A DNA stretch of 64,000 nt, taken from positions 1-64,000 of the forward strand of contig NEVA01000013.1 in assembly GCA_002304445.1 (NCBI GenBank). The letters are read 5' to 3'. This document shows positions 57,056-64,000 of the stretch, in pieces. The translations under genes and the position numbers were made by a program. How positions within the stretch are numbered: position 1 is the first letter of the stretch; each line of letters opens with the position of its first letter. The notes beneath the pieces were generated by a model. That model was given only the letters and a program-made list of their open reading frames with translations, did no database searches and was not told where the DNA came from. Source of the DNA: Opitutia bacterium Tous-C4FEB. Lineage in GTDB: Bacteria; Verrucomicrobiota; Verrucomicrobiia; Opitutales; Opitutaceae.

Positions 57056-57155
57056 TTGAGAGCTGAGAGTTGAGCGTTGAGAGATCAAACCCAAAGCTCC
57101 GCACTGCTCCCGTCTCCTTTGTCGAATCCCAACTCACAACCTTCAACTCTCAGCC
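57056..57155. repeat. Family E low-complexity repeats around the gluQRS start
   Basis: GAGAGCTGAGAGTTGAGCGT at 57058-57077 and CAACCTTCAACTCTCAGC at 57138-57155 are opposite-orientation copies of the TCAACTCTCAGC repeat. They flank and partly encode the unconserved N-terminal extension of the downstream gene. Confidence 0.5.
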
Positions 57156-58006
57156 CGGCGCACTCCGCCCCCGGCGCACCCGCGCCCTATCGCGGACGCC
57201 TCGCGCCTTCTCCCACCGGTCACCTCCACCTCGGCCATGCCCGCACGTTTTGGCTCGCCGCCGATCGCGCCCGCGCCGCCGGCGGCACTTTGTTTCTCCG
57301 CAACGACGACCTCGACGCCATCCGCTTCCGCCTCGATTTCGTCGCCGCCATGCTCGAAGACCTGCGTTGGCTCGGCTTCACTTGGACCGAGCCCATCATC
57401 AACCAGAGCGAACGGCTGCCACTCTACCGCGCCGCTCTCGCCCAACTCCACGCCGCCGGCGCCATTTTCCCCTGCACCCGCACCCGCCGCGATGTCCTCG
57501 ATGCCCTCGGCGCGCCCCACGAGGGTGCCGCGCCCGCACCCGATGATGAACCGATCTACCCGCCCCAATTCCGCCCGCCCGCCGACGCCCCGCTCCCGCC
57601 GCTCTCCGACGCGCTCGCCGTCAACTGGCGCCTCCGCGTCCCCGACGGCGAAACCCTCACGTTTCACGACAACTCCCTCGGTCCCCAATCCGCTACCGCC
57701 GGCCGCGACTTCGGCGACTTTCTCGTCTGGCGCAAAGACGGCGTGCCCAGCTACCAACTCGCCTGCGCCGTGGACGACGCCGATCTCCGGATCACCGAAG
57801 TCGTCCGCGGGGCCGACCTCGTGAAAAGCACCTTTCGCCAACTGCTCATTTTCCGCGCCCTCGGCGTGCCTGCGCCGCAGTTTTTTCACGCCCCGCTGAT
57901 GCTCGACGCCGCCGGCGTGCGCCTCGCCAAACGCCACGACGCTCTCAGCCTCCGCACCCTCCGCGAACAGGGCAAAACTCCCGATGCAATCATCGACGCC
58001 TTTTGA
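57077..58006 (+). CDS. gluQ: Glutamyl-Q tRNA(Asp) synthetase
   Basis: A class I aminoacyl-tRNA synthetase catalytic core without the anticodon-binding domain: RLAPSPTGHLHLGHART holds the HIGH-like motif (near 51-54), LRNDDLD the glutamate site, PSYQLACAVDD the nucleoside pocket and AKRHDALSL a KMSKS-like loop. GluQRS attaches glutamate to queuosine in tRNA-Asp. The zinc-binding Cys set of the family is only partly visible (FPCTRT). The first 35 residues are low-complexity and repeat-derived, so the true start is uncertain: TTG 57077 and TTG 57119 are possible; no ATG exists upstream of the HIGH motif. Confidence 0.85.
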   Translation: MRDQTQSSALLPSPLSNPNSQPSTLSPAHSAPGAPAPYRGRLAPSPTGHLHLGHARTFWLAADRARAAGGTLFLRNDDLDAIRFRLDFVAAMLEDLRWLGFTWTEPIINQSERLPLYRAALAQLHAAGAIFPCTRTRRDVLDALGAPHEGAAPAPDDEPIYPPQFRPPADAPLPPLSDALAVNWRLRVPDGETLTFHDNSLGPQSATAGRDFGDFLVWRKDGVPSYQLACAVDDADLRITEVVRGADLVKSTFRQLLIFRALGVPAPQFFHAPLMLDAAGVRLAKRHDALSLRTLREQGKTPDAIIDAF

Positions 58007-58013
58007 CGTGCTT

Positions 58014-58047
58014 GTCATTGCGAGGAGCGCAGCGACGCGGCAATCCA
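58014..58047. repeat. GTCATTGCGAGGAGCGCAGC-type extragenic repeat, family D
   Basis: GTCATTGCGAGGAGCGCAGC followed by GACGCGGCAATCCA is the widely distributed extragenic repeat seen in many unrelated bacteria (Deltaproteobacteria, Chloroflexi, Alphaproteobacteria). TTGC and GCAA ends pair. It lies directly after gluQRS. Confidence 0.75.
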
Positions 58048-58130
58048 TCACCTCTCTCGCGGCGCAACGCGCCTCCTTAACATTTGTCTTCTCCGCGTAG
58101 TCTGCGGCCAAAACTTCTGCTTCCCCCAAC

Positions 58131-58661
58131 ATGCCCCTCCCAAAAATCGGCATCCTCAACATCTCCGACCGCGCCAGCGCCGGCATCTACTCCGACGAGC
58201 CCGGCCAAGCCTGCGTCGCGCTGCTCCGCGCGTGGCTCACGACCGCCTTCGACCTCGATTATAAAATCATCCCCGACGACCAAGGCGTGATTTCCGCCGA
58301 ACTCATCCGTATGGCCGACGTTTCCGGCTGCGGGCTCATCGTCACCACCGGTGGCACCGGTCCCGCACCGCGCGATGTCACACCCGAAGCCACCCGCGCC
58401 GTCATCGAAAAAGAACTGCCCGGTTTCGGCGAGCTCATGCGCGCCACCTCGCTCAACTACGTGCCCACCGCGATCCTCTCGCGCCAACTCGCCGGCACCC
58501 GCGGCCGCACGCTCATCGTAAATCTACCGGGACGCCCCAAGGCCATCCGCGAAAATTTTGAGGCCGTGTTCCCCGCGATCCCCTACTGCCTCGATCTCAT
58601 CGGCGCCGCCCGCCTCGAGACCAACGCCGAGGTCATGAAATCCTTCCGGCCAAAAACGTAG
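58131..58661 (+). CDS. mogA: Molybdopterin adenylyltransferase
   Basis: The 176-residue protein matches MogA: KIGILNISDRASAGIYSDEPG at the start (NISDRAS), VTTGGTGPAPRDVTPEA with the molybdopterin-binding Asp, and the C-terminal SLNYVPTAILSRQLAGTRG and LIVNLPGRPKAI. It adenylylates molybdopterin to prepare molybdenum insertion. Cytosolic trimer in the family. It stands alone in the window; the other moa/moe genes are not visible. ATG 58131 starts the conserved region. Confidence 0.93.
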   Translation: MPLPKIGILNISDRASAGIYSDEPGQACVALLRAWLTTAFDLDYKIIPDDQGVISAELIRMADVSGCGLIVTTGGTGPAPRDVTPEATRAVIEKELPGFGELMRATSLNYVPTAILSRQLAGTRGRTLIVNLPGRPKAIRENFEAVFPAIPYCLDLIGAARLETNAEVMKSFRPKT

Positions 58662-58780
58662 TTCAGGATCAAGCGACACGACCCCGTTCCGAGCCCTCCA
58701 CGCGGGAAGCGCTCCATCACCCCATTTTCATCGTCGCTCCGATTCGCGCCCATTCGCGAGATTCGCGGGCAAAAACCTCT

Positions 58781-59155
58781 TCACCGCGTGATTCTCGTCA
58801 CGACCGGATTGTGCCACTCCGTCGGCAGCACCGACTCCGGCCCGATGATATACACCCGATAGTAGAGCCAGAAAACCACCACGCCCAGTAGGAGGAGAAA
58901 AACAATCTCACCCAGGTCTCCGCCGCCTTGCCGGCTCCCACGCTGCAGCGAAGCCACCGCCCGCCCGATCAACGGCGCGACCACAAACCCCACGAGCGAG
59001 CCGCCAAACAGCACCATCCCCATGATCGCCCCGGTCCGCAGGAACGGATCATCCAAGATCTTTGCCTTATAACTCACGATCTCGACGCAGAGATTGAGCA
59101 ACAGCAGGCAGCACGGGAGCACATAGTAATTCCGGACGACACTGGTGGATTTCAT
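58781..59155 (-). CDS. Small three-helix membrane protein, function unknown
   Basis: The 124-residue product has three hydrophobic segments (VLPCCLLLLNLCVEIVSY, AIMGMVLFGGSLVGFVVAPLI and IVFLLLLGVVVFWLYYRVYI) and a short polar loop. No family is recognised. ATG 59155 is chosen because the upstream extension lacks conserved features. It is divergent from the DUF5069 gene, 78 bp apart. Confidence 0.65.
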   Translation of the reverse strand: MKSTSVVRNYYVLPCCLLLLNLCVEIVSYKAKILDDPFLRTGAIMGMVLFGGSLVGFVVAPLIGRAVASLQRGSRQGGGDLGEIVFLLLLGVVVFWLYYRVYIIGPESVLPTEWHNPVVTRITR

Positions 59156-59233
59156 GCGGGGCGCGGCGAAAAATCGCCATTTCATCAAACGGCCGCTTGC
59201 GCGAAAGCAGATTCGCACAATTACTCCCCGCTA

Positions 59234-59680
59234 ATGATCAACTACAGTATTCCCGACCTCACCATTCACCCGCCTCGCAGCGTTCGCGTTCGCATCGGCG
59301 GCTACGCCCACCTCGCCCGCCTCCTCGACAAGGCCCGCGCCGAGATCCACGGCAAGAACGCCGGCTACCACTACGATTGCCCGGTCGACAAACTGCTCTT
59401 TGCCTTCACCGGCGTAAGTGCGGAAGCCATGCTCACGGAGATCAAGAGCGGCAAATCCGACTTGGAAATTCTCACCTGGCTCAACGCCAACACCACGCGC
59501 CAAGCCTTTGAGGTCATCGCCTGGTCCGCGTGGCTTGAACAAGTCGGCCCCGGCAGCGCCGAAGGCCACGAGTGGATCGCCGGCGTCATCAAGGGCAACA
59601 ATTCCGCCCGCGACGACATCCGCTCGTTCGCCGAGATGCTCGATCTCGACGACTACATCAGCTACGGCGGCAAAGCCTGA
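59234..59680 (+). CDS. DUF5069 protein
   Basis: The 148-residue protein fits DUF5069 from start (PDLTIHPPRSVRVRIGGYAHLARLLDKARAEIHG) through YHYDCPVDKLLFAFTGV to the end. The family is frequent in Planctomycetes and Verrucomicrobia and has no known function; the sequence suggests a small soluble alpha-helical protein. ATG 59234 is the only reasonable start. A strong terminator follows 40 bp after the stop. Confidence 0.88.
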   Translation: MINYSIPDLTIHPPRSVRVRIGGYAHLARLLDKARAEIHGKNAGYHYDCPVDKLLFAFTGVSAEAMLTEIKSGKSDLEILTWLNANTTRQAFEVIAWSAWLEQVGPGSAEGHEWIAGVIKGNNSARDDIRSFAEMLDLDDYISYGGKA

Positions 59681-59719
59681 GCGAATCGCACCGGATCGTC
59701 CCCCCGTCTTTGATTTTCG

Positions 59720-59744
59720 GCCGCGCCATAAGCGCGGCTTTTTT
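59720..59744 (+). terminator. Rho-independent terminator of the DUF5069 gene
   Basis: GCCGCGC (59720-59726) and GCGCGGC (59732-59738) form a 7-bp stem with a CATAA loop, then six T. Confidence 0.88.
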
Positions 59745-59880
59745 CTGCCCGCTGGGTGAGCCCCCTCCGGGCGTGGGCACCGGCCACCACCAAAATTGTG
59801 ATGAGCTTGTCGCCGCTTTGCGCCGCTCGGCGACCGAGCCCGTGGTTCCAGATTCCGTCCAGACCCCGAATCAAAACCCC

Positions 59881-60258
59881 TCACAGCTCGGTATACTTTT
59901 CCGCCCGACCTCTGGCCTTCGCCACCGGATATTTCTCCCCGTTCGCGGCCATTTTCGCCTCGATCGCCGCCGCCACATCGAGCCCGGTGACGTTGGCGAA
60001 TTCCAAGGCGTAGATCACGACGTCGGCCAATTCCTCCGCGATTTTGGTGCGCTTTACGGGATCGTTCATCACCGCCCGGGACGCCTCCGGCGTGCTCCAC
60101 AAAAAGTGCTCCATCAACTCCCCCGCTTCGGCGGCAAGCGCCATGCTCAGATTCTTCGGCGCATGGAACTGCTCCCAGTCCCGTTCGCGGGCAAACTCCA
60201 GCACGCGGCCCTTCAGCTCTTGGATCGTGGTCGTGGCGTCGGTCAGCGGCTCGTTCAT
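59881..60258 (-). CDS. MazG-like nucleotide pyrophosphohydrolase
   Basis: The 125-residue protein has the all-alpha NTP pyrophosphohydrolase pattern: LEFARERDWEQFHAPKNLSMALAAEAGELMEHFLW (with EAGEL and ExxE metal ligands) and the second acidic motif EELADVVIYALEFAN. It is of the single-domain, dCTP-pyrophosphatase-like type rather than the double-domain MazG. It would remove non-canonical nucleotides in the cytosol. ATG 60258 starts the conserved region; ATG 60282 is possible, while the longer frame runs into a family C repeat (60284-60312). Confidence 0.88.
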   Translation of the reverse strand: MNEPLTDATTTIQELKGRVLEFARERDWEQFHAPKNLSMALAAEAGELMEHFLWSTPEASRAVMNDPVKRTKIAEELADVVIYALEFANVTGLDVAAAIEAKMAANGEKYPVAKARGRAEKYTEL

Positions 60259-60283
60259 CCGCTTAAGTTGCCGCGATTTCATG

Positions 60284-60312
60284 CTGGGAGCGAGCTTGCT
60301 CGCGACTCCCGC
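60284..60312. repeat. REP-like repeat, family C
   Basis: GCTGGGAGCGAGCTTGCTCG followed by CGACTCCC contains GAGCGAGCTTGCTCGC, a hairpin of the form seen at 23.1 kb, just upstream of the MazG-like gene. Confidence 0.55.
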
Positions 60313-60318
60313 TCTCAC

Positions 60319-60646
60319 TTCTCCGCTCGCAAACCTCGGCTCTCAGTCGCCCGCTCCGTCACCCAATCTTCACCGTCATAAAAAGATTCGGACTTGGCAC
60401 GCCGGCTGCATTTTAGGCCGTGTCTCCAAGTTCCAATGACTCCCGCTCGCTCACCTCTCCACCGCCCCGCCGGCACTTCGATTACGAAGGCCGTGCAGCC
60501 ATGCGGTGCCCAGATGCAGGCGGTCGTCTCCAATTGGAGCCAAAAAACTCGCCCGGGCTTCTCCGGCTAACCCTCCGAACCATCGGACCAATTAGCCAAA
60601 ACGAGAAGCCCGGAGCCCCAAGCTCCAGGAAGCTACCGCCTTTCCC
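60319..60646. other. Gene-free interval of 328 bp with a structured leader
   Basis: No gene is seen. The left part has no recognised feature. The right part (60553-60613) folds into a three-step stem-loop immediately upstream of the hsp20 gene. Confidence 0.5.
60553..60613 (+). promoter_or_regulatory. Structured leader of the hsp20-like gene (possible RNA thermometer)
   Basis: Nested inverted repeats form one long stem: CCGGGCTTCTC (60553-60563) with GAGAAGCCCGG (60603-60613), GGCTAA (60565-60570) with TTAGCC (60592-60597), and TCCGA (60574-60578) with TCGGA (60583-60587), capped by a 4-nt loop. The structure ends 33 bases before the start codon; AGGAAG at 60627-60632 is a possible ribosome site between them. 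Small heat-shock genes often carry thermosensing leaders, but this fold is not a known ROSE or fourU type, and a DNA-level repeat is an alternative. Confidence 0.4.
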
Positions 60647-61039
60647 ATGCACACGATCATCAACTCCCGTCGCTCCGCCCGTCGCCCGCGCCTTGCCCAA
60701 GCCATCGAGACCTTTCGTCAGCCGAGTTACGACTGCCGCGACCACGCCGATACCATGACGTTGTCGGTCTACGTGCCCGGCGTGGACGCCGCCGGGGTCG
60801 ATATCGAGGCCATCGGCCCCGATCTGATGATTACCGCCCGCAAATCCCATTTTGTCCGCGTGAACTGGCAGTCCCTTCACCTCGAAGGCGCGCAGCGCGA
60901 CTATCAGCTTCGCCTGCGGCTCGGCCTTGGTTTCAATTATCCCGCGATGCAGGCCGAGATGCACGAAGGCGTGCTCACGGTCCGCCTACCGAAGCGGGCA
61001 ACCGCTGAGGCCGAAACGTCGCTCCGTCGCGTCGCCTGA
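60647..61039 (+). CDS. Hsp20-like small heat-shock protein
   Basis: The 130-residue protein has an alpha-crystallin-type domain: RDHADTMTLSVYVPGVDAAGVDIEAIGPDLMITARKS and the C-terminal LNYPAMQAEMHEGVLTVRLPKR pattern (here FNYPAMQAEM). The N-terminal arm is basic and short. It should act as a holding chaperone oligomer in the cytosol. It lacks a clear I-x-I tail motif, so it is a diverged member. Preceded by a structured leader and followed by a bidirectional terminator. Confidence 0.82.
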   Translation: MHTIINSRRSARRPRLAQAIETFRQPSYDCRDHADTMTLSVYVPGVDAAGVDIEAIGPDLMITARKSHFVRVNWQSLHLEGAQRDYQLRLRLGLGFNYPAMQAEMHEGVLTVRLPKRATAEAETSLRRVA

Positions 61040-61098
61040 GCTTGATTAACTGCGACCTATCTCGACCTCCGGGCGGGCCGACGCTTGCATTGGGGCCG

Positions 61099-61134
61099 AA
61101 AAAAGGAGCGGGCGTGATGCCCGCTCCTTTTTTT
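61099..61134. terminator. Bidirectional Rho-independent terminator between hsp20 and the MFS gene
   Basis: GGAGCGGGC (61105-61113) and GCCCGCTCC (61119-61127) form a perfect 9-bp stem with GTGAT loop, with six A before and seven T after, so it works in both directions for the two converging genes. Confidence 0.93.
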
Positions 61135-61168
61135 GCGACTCCGGGCCGAAGCCCGAAGATTTTCAAAA

Positions 61169-62770
61169 TCAGGACTTCGCGTCCTGCTCCTCGATCTTAA
61201 CTACCCGGTAACCACCGATGCTCTTAAAATAGATCATTACGGCCAAAAAGATCAGCGCCATGGCCGCAGGAATGAAAGAGTCGGCCTTTAGCGTAAGACG
61301 ATCGCCCTTTTGGTCAGCGGCGAAGATCGCCTGTTGCGCAGGCGTCGCGGTCTTGGCCGCGACTGCTTCCTTGGCCGCCGCCAACTTCGTGCCGTCGATC
61401 GCGTAGACCGGTTCCAAGAAGAAGAACTTCGAAGGCGAGGCGGCCTTCACGGTCTCGTAGGCCGCCGGATCGGTCTTCTGCAACGTTTCGGCCGCATACC
61501 GATCCTTGCTGTAGCCCAAACCGGGACCACCGATCAGACCAGCCGACATCATGCCGATACCGCCCATGACGGACATCGCGACCGCGCCCGAACGCGGGTA
61601 ACGATCACCGACGACCGCCAGCATCGTTGGCCAGAAAAAGGTCTTACCGACGGCGTAGATGCCCAGCGCGACCAAGGCCATGGTGAAGGTCTGCATGACG
61701 CTTGCGAGCTGCAGGCCCACCACGCCGAAGATGGAACACACCAGCAAGAGCGCAATCGGCGAGAGCTTCAATTTAGTCTCAATCCAATGAGCAGAGAACC
61801 GCAGGCTGAACATGATAACCGAGGTCCAAATGAACAGGAACTTGCCTTGCTCCGACGTGAACAAATTGCCCGTGATATTCTGAATCCAACCGTCAGTCCC
61901 GAGTTCAACTGCACCAATCAAGGCGTGCGCGATAAACAGGAAGAAGAGGAGCACTGAGCCTAGGGAGAACTTTGTCACGATCCCAACGGCTACCATCAGC
62001 ACACCCGCCACCGCGTAGCCGACAGAATCAGGGAAGCTCGCCACTCCGAACAGCGCCGCGAGAGGGCCAGAGGCAAAATTCGCCAAAAGGTAGCAGGCTA
62101 CAGCCGCACCGAGCAGGCCGACATCCTTGAACATCTCACTGAACTTCGCGCCCTTTTGGGCCGCCTCGGACTTCGGCATATGTTGGCCGAGGAACATCAA
62201 GCCGTAAGCCAACGTCGGGATGAGATAGAGGGCGAGTTGGATCTTCCAACCCACCTGCATTTTGTCGTCCAAGATCCAACCCACCGCACTGCCGGCGATC
62301 AAACCTGCCGGCCAGCTGGCGTGGAGGATGTTCAGATAGTGAGTGCGCTGTTTCGGGAAAAGTGTCGCGACCAATGGATTGGCGACCGCTTCCAGGACGC
62401 CGTTCGCCAGCGCAAAGATGAACATACCGATCGTCAGCATCTGGAACGCGTTCTCCGGCGTTGACGCCGCGAAGGTCACAAACGCCGAGATGACGTGAAA
62501 CGCGAATGCGGCCCACACCAGCTTGCTGTAGCCGATCTTGTCGACGATCAGACCACCAATGATGATGCCGAAGCAAAATCCGGTGAAGCCGGCGCCGCCG
62601 ATGGCGCCGAGTTGCGTGGCCGTGAAGCCGAACTCTTTGCCCCAATTGTCAAAAATACCGCCACGGACGGCAAAACCGACGCCGGCCGCGAAGATGGCCC
62701 AAAAGCCGGCCCAAAGAAGGCGCTTCGCATTAGCAGCGAGTGGCGCGTTATCGACATTCTGATTACTCAT
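61169..62770 (-). CDS. MFS sugar transporter
   Basis: The 533-residue protein has 12 predicted helices and the MFS signatures [19 protein letters not shown] near helix 1-2, GGLIVDKIG (the loop 2-3 motif) and MTIG-like regions. It resembles the FucP/NagP-like group of PVC sugar porters, with an extended loop between the last helices ([22 protein letters not shown]). It probably imports a monosaccharide with protons or sodium. ATG 62770 is preferred to 62839 because the upstream residues are unconserved. Two inverted repeats upstream (62823-62840, 62867-62881) may be operators. Confidence 0.88.
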   Translation of the reverse strand: MSNQNVDNAPLAANAKRLLWAGFWAIFAAGVGFAVRGGIFDNWGKEFGFTATQLGAIGGAGFTGFCFGIIIGGLIVDKIGYSKLVWAAFAFHVISAFVTFAASTPENAFQMLTIGMFIFALANGVLEAVANPLVATLFPKQRTHYLNILHASWPAGLIAGSAVGWILDDKMQVGWKIQLALYLIPTLAYGLMFLGQHMPKSEAAQKGAKFSEMFKDVGLLGAAVACYLLANFASGPLAALFGVASFPDSVGYAVAGVLMVAVGIVTKFSLGSVLLFFLFIAHALIGAVELGTDGWIQNITGNLFTSEQGKFLFIWTSVIMFSLRFSAHWIETKLKLSPIALLLVCSIFGVVGLQLASVMQTFTMALVALGIYAVGKTFFWPTMLAVVGDRYPRSGAVAMSVMGGIGMMSAGLIGGPGLGYSKDRYAAETLQKTDPAAYETVKAASPSKFFFLEPVYAIDGTKLAAAKEAVAAKTATPAQQAIFAADQKGDRLTLKADSFIPAAMALIFLAVMIYFKSIGGYRVVKIEEQDAKS

Positions 62771-62822
62771 AGGAATTAACTGGAGGTTGGGATTGGGGTG
62801 AAACGACTGAAACCTCAGATTT

Positions 62823-62881
62823 CTTGGAAGATTCTCCAAGCCCGGGCAAGGGCGCTTTTAACAATCTGTGAACTCTTCACA
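62823..62881. promoter_or_regulatory. Two inverted repeats upstream of the MFS gene
   Basis: CTTGGA-AGATTC-TCCAAG (62823-62840) and TGTGAA-CTC-TTCACA (62867-62881) are perfect palindromes between the divergent MFS and small-protein genes. The second is a shortened CRP-like form with 5-bp spacing. Either could be the binding site of a sugar-responsive repressor, by position only. Confidence 0.4.
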
Positions 62882-62967
62882 TCGAACCGATATTTTTCTT
62901 TAAGTGCGGCACATTTTTGGCGTACGAAAGTCTACCCCTCGAAGCCAGCACCGAACCGACCACTCCC

Positions 62968-63165
62968 ATGCCTTTACCCACCCATTTCACCCAGCCCGAA
63001 ATTTTTGAAGATCGTCCCGTCGTCGTCGAGCTTGTCGCTCGCGCCAACGCCATGTGGGACCGTCCCATTTTCCGTGCCCCGCCCCTGAAAGTCATCTTAC
63101 CGCGGGTGAGCCCCGAGATCTTCAAGAGCTTGCCCACCCCGGTCTCAACCCTCAGCTCGCGCTGA
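62968..63165 (+). CDS. Small protein of unknown function
   Basis: A 65-residue frame from ATG 62968 (MPLPTHFTQPEIFEDRPVVV) to the TGA at 63163-63165 is followed by a good terminator (63205-63228), which supports expression. The sequence is proline-rich with alternating acidic and hydrophobic residues, without a signal peptide or known motif. A TTG at 62917 would add 17 residues. It may be a real small protein or a leader peptide; no function is proposed. Confidence 0.4.
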   Translation: MPLPTHFTQPEIFEDRPVVVELVARANAMWDRPIFRAPPLKVILPRVSPEIFKSLPTPVSTLSSR

Positions 63166-63204
63166 TACCGGACCGGATCACAGAGGGAAATCCCCAGGCA
63201 TCAG

Positions 63205-63228
63205 CGGAGACCCCGGTCTCCGTTTTTT
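63205..63228 (+). terminator. Rho-independent terminator after the small protein gene
   Basis: CGGAGACC (63205-63212) and GGTCTCCG (63215-63222) pair closely with a minimal loop, then six T. It is plus-strand directed and does not serve the minus-strand gene to the right. Confidence 0.75.
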
Positions 63229-63292
63229 GCGCCCCCTCGCCCCGCCCGGTGGTTCGACGCTGCCTGCATCGAACCACCAGAGAGCACATCCC

Positions 63293-64000
63293 CTAGGTCT
63301 CCCGCGCCAACCAGATCAGGTCCCCGCGCGCTCCCGCCCCTTGCCCGAGCACTTTGGCCAAATACCCCACCGTCGCAGCCGCCTCGTCCGCAAACTTCCA
63401 AGGCGGATTCACGATCAACACCCCGCACCCCACCATCTTTGCCGCCGGCGGATTCACCACCAGCTCTACGGCCATGGTCGGCGGCAGCACCAACCCCCGC
63501 AGCTCCGCGAAAAACAAATCCACCTTCGCCCGCTCGGTGAGGGGATACCACACGGCAAACACTCCGCCCGGCAATCGCTTCAATCCGTCCTTCAATGTCG
63601 CCACGATCTGAGCCCACTCATCCTGCGCCTCAAACGGCGGATCGATCAACACCAGCGCCCGCTTCTCCAACGGCGGCAACACCGCCCGCACCGTTGCGTA
63701 GCCGTCCGCCTCGCGCACCTGGGCGCCGCCGGTAAACTGAAACTTCTCCCGCAACGCCGCGCACTCCGCCGGTTGCCGTTCGCACAAAATCAGTCGCTCC
63801 TGCGGCCTCGCGATCAGGTTCACCAATGCCGGCGACCCCGGATAAAATCTCGGCTCGGGCGTGGCGTTGCTCTCCCGCCGATCATACTCCCGCACGAGCG
63901 CAATATAATCCGCGACGCCGCCGGGCAACTCCCCGGCCGGTCGGTTCCACAAGCGCCCCACACCCTCCGGCCATTCCGGCACGCGCGCGTGGGTGTTCCC
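63293..64000 (-). CDS. rlmJ: 23S rRNA (adenine2030-N6)-methyltransferase RlmJ, 5' part missing at window edge
   Basis: The minus-strand frame is open to the last base of the window and its start is beyond it. The visible part has PEWPEGVGRLWNRP, ATPEPRFYPGSPALVNLIARPQE and the catalytic LIDPPFEAQDEW (DPPF motif of N6-adenine methyltransferases), and ends WLARET. These match RlmJ, which methylates A2030 of 23S rRNA. Family length is about 280; roughly the first 45 residues (with part of the SAM site) are missing here. GTG 63982 is an internal codon, not the start. Confidence 0.85.
   Translation of the reverse strand, partial: GNTHARVPEWPEGVGRLWNRPAGELPGGVADYIALVREYDRRESNATPEPRFYPGSPALVNLIARPQERLILCERQPAECAALREKFQFTGGAQVREADGYATVRAVLPPLEKRALVLIDPPFEAQDEWAQIVATLKDGLKRLPGGVFAVWYPLTERAKVDLFFAELRGLVLPPTMAVELVVNPPAAKMVGCGVLIVNPPWKFADEAAATVGYLAKVLGQGAGARGDLIWLARET

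Noticed and set aside
1-64000. CRISPR arrays, tRNA or rRNA genes, transposases, prophage genes
   Set aside because: Looked for regular direct repeats, tRNA cloverleaf patterns and the usual protein families on both strands; none was seen. A computational tRNA and CRISPR scan would settle this.

Overview
The window reads as the chromosome of a high-GC, Gram-negative bacterium of the PVC superphylum, most probably Verrucomicrobia of the Opitutaceae type. This is inferred from family content, not from a marker gene. The pointers are large TonB-dependent receptors, planctomycete-type cytochrome proteins (DUF1549/DUF1553, DUF1501, 3-keto-disaccharide hydrolase), a propeller/HEAT/heme-binding giant, GxGYxYP and GHL10-like putative glycosidases, Tat-exported sugar isomerase-like proteins and many TRAP, OppA-like and MFS uptake proteins. 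No rRNA, tRNA, CRISPR array, transposase or prophage was recognised. High GC produces very long antisense open frames, which were discarded.

Layout. 1-1.5 kb: lower-GC accessory DNA with a VapC toxin, a truncated antitoxin, a small lipoprotein and a small membrane protein, separated by two sites that look like integron attC sites. 1.7-6.6 kb: a D-mannonate (hexuronate) locus of SDR oxidoreductase, mannonate dehydratase and TRAP transporter DctPQM. 6.8-11.7 kb: a surface/periplasmic set of DUF1549/DUF1553 cytochrome, DUF1501 and DUF1080 proteins ending at a clear terminator. 11.9-15.7 kb: a DeoR regulator, class I aldolase, Gfo/Idh/MocA dehydrogenase and PfkB kinase, an apparently uncharacterised sugar pathway. 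16-23 kb: cytochrome b562-like protein, TMTC-like TPR membrane protein, TonB receptor and a small membrane protein. 23-29 kb: TrmH-type and RlmM RNA methyltransferases, a GxGYxYP protein with a small partner, a rhodanese and an SDR. 29-39 kb: GHL10-like hydrolase divergent from a Tat-exported isomerase-like protein, CDGSH protein, exported methyltransferase, BON lipoprotein, PQQ-type sugar dehydrogenase fused to cytochrome c, dipeptide epimerase-like enzyme, AraC regulator divergent from a FucI/AraA-like protein, and a universal stress protein. 39.7-42.4 kb: the 920-residue propeller/HEAT/cytochrome protein. 43-48 kb: PTS enzyme I and ispE, pyrF, ispD, ispF. 48-54 kb: two tandem OppA-like lipoproteins and a second TonB receptor. 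54-64 kb: housekeeping and small genes (YkgJ, phospholipase D, Nudix, LOG, GluQRS, MogA, DUF5069, MazG-like, Hsp20, MFS sugar porter) and a 5'-truncated rlmJ at the right edge.

How it fits together: the gene set suits a polysaccharide and uronate degrader. TonB receptors, exported hydrolases and oxidases handle glycans outside or in the periplasm; TRAP, MFS and peptide-binding lipoproteins take up products; uxuA, SDR, aldolase and kinase enzymes process them inside.

A second layer is a set of dispersed palindromic intergenic repeats in at least four families. Members of three families also sit in frame inside coding sequences. Other structures worth testing are the attC-like sites, a roughly 100-bp inverted-repeat element near 42.8 kb, and a stem-loop leader just upstream of the hsp20 gene.
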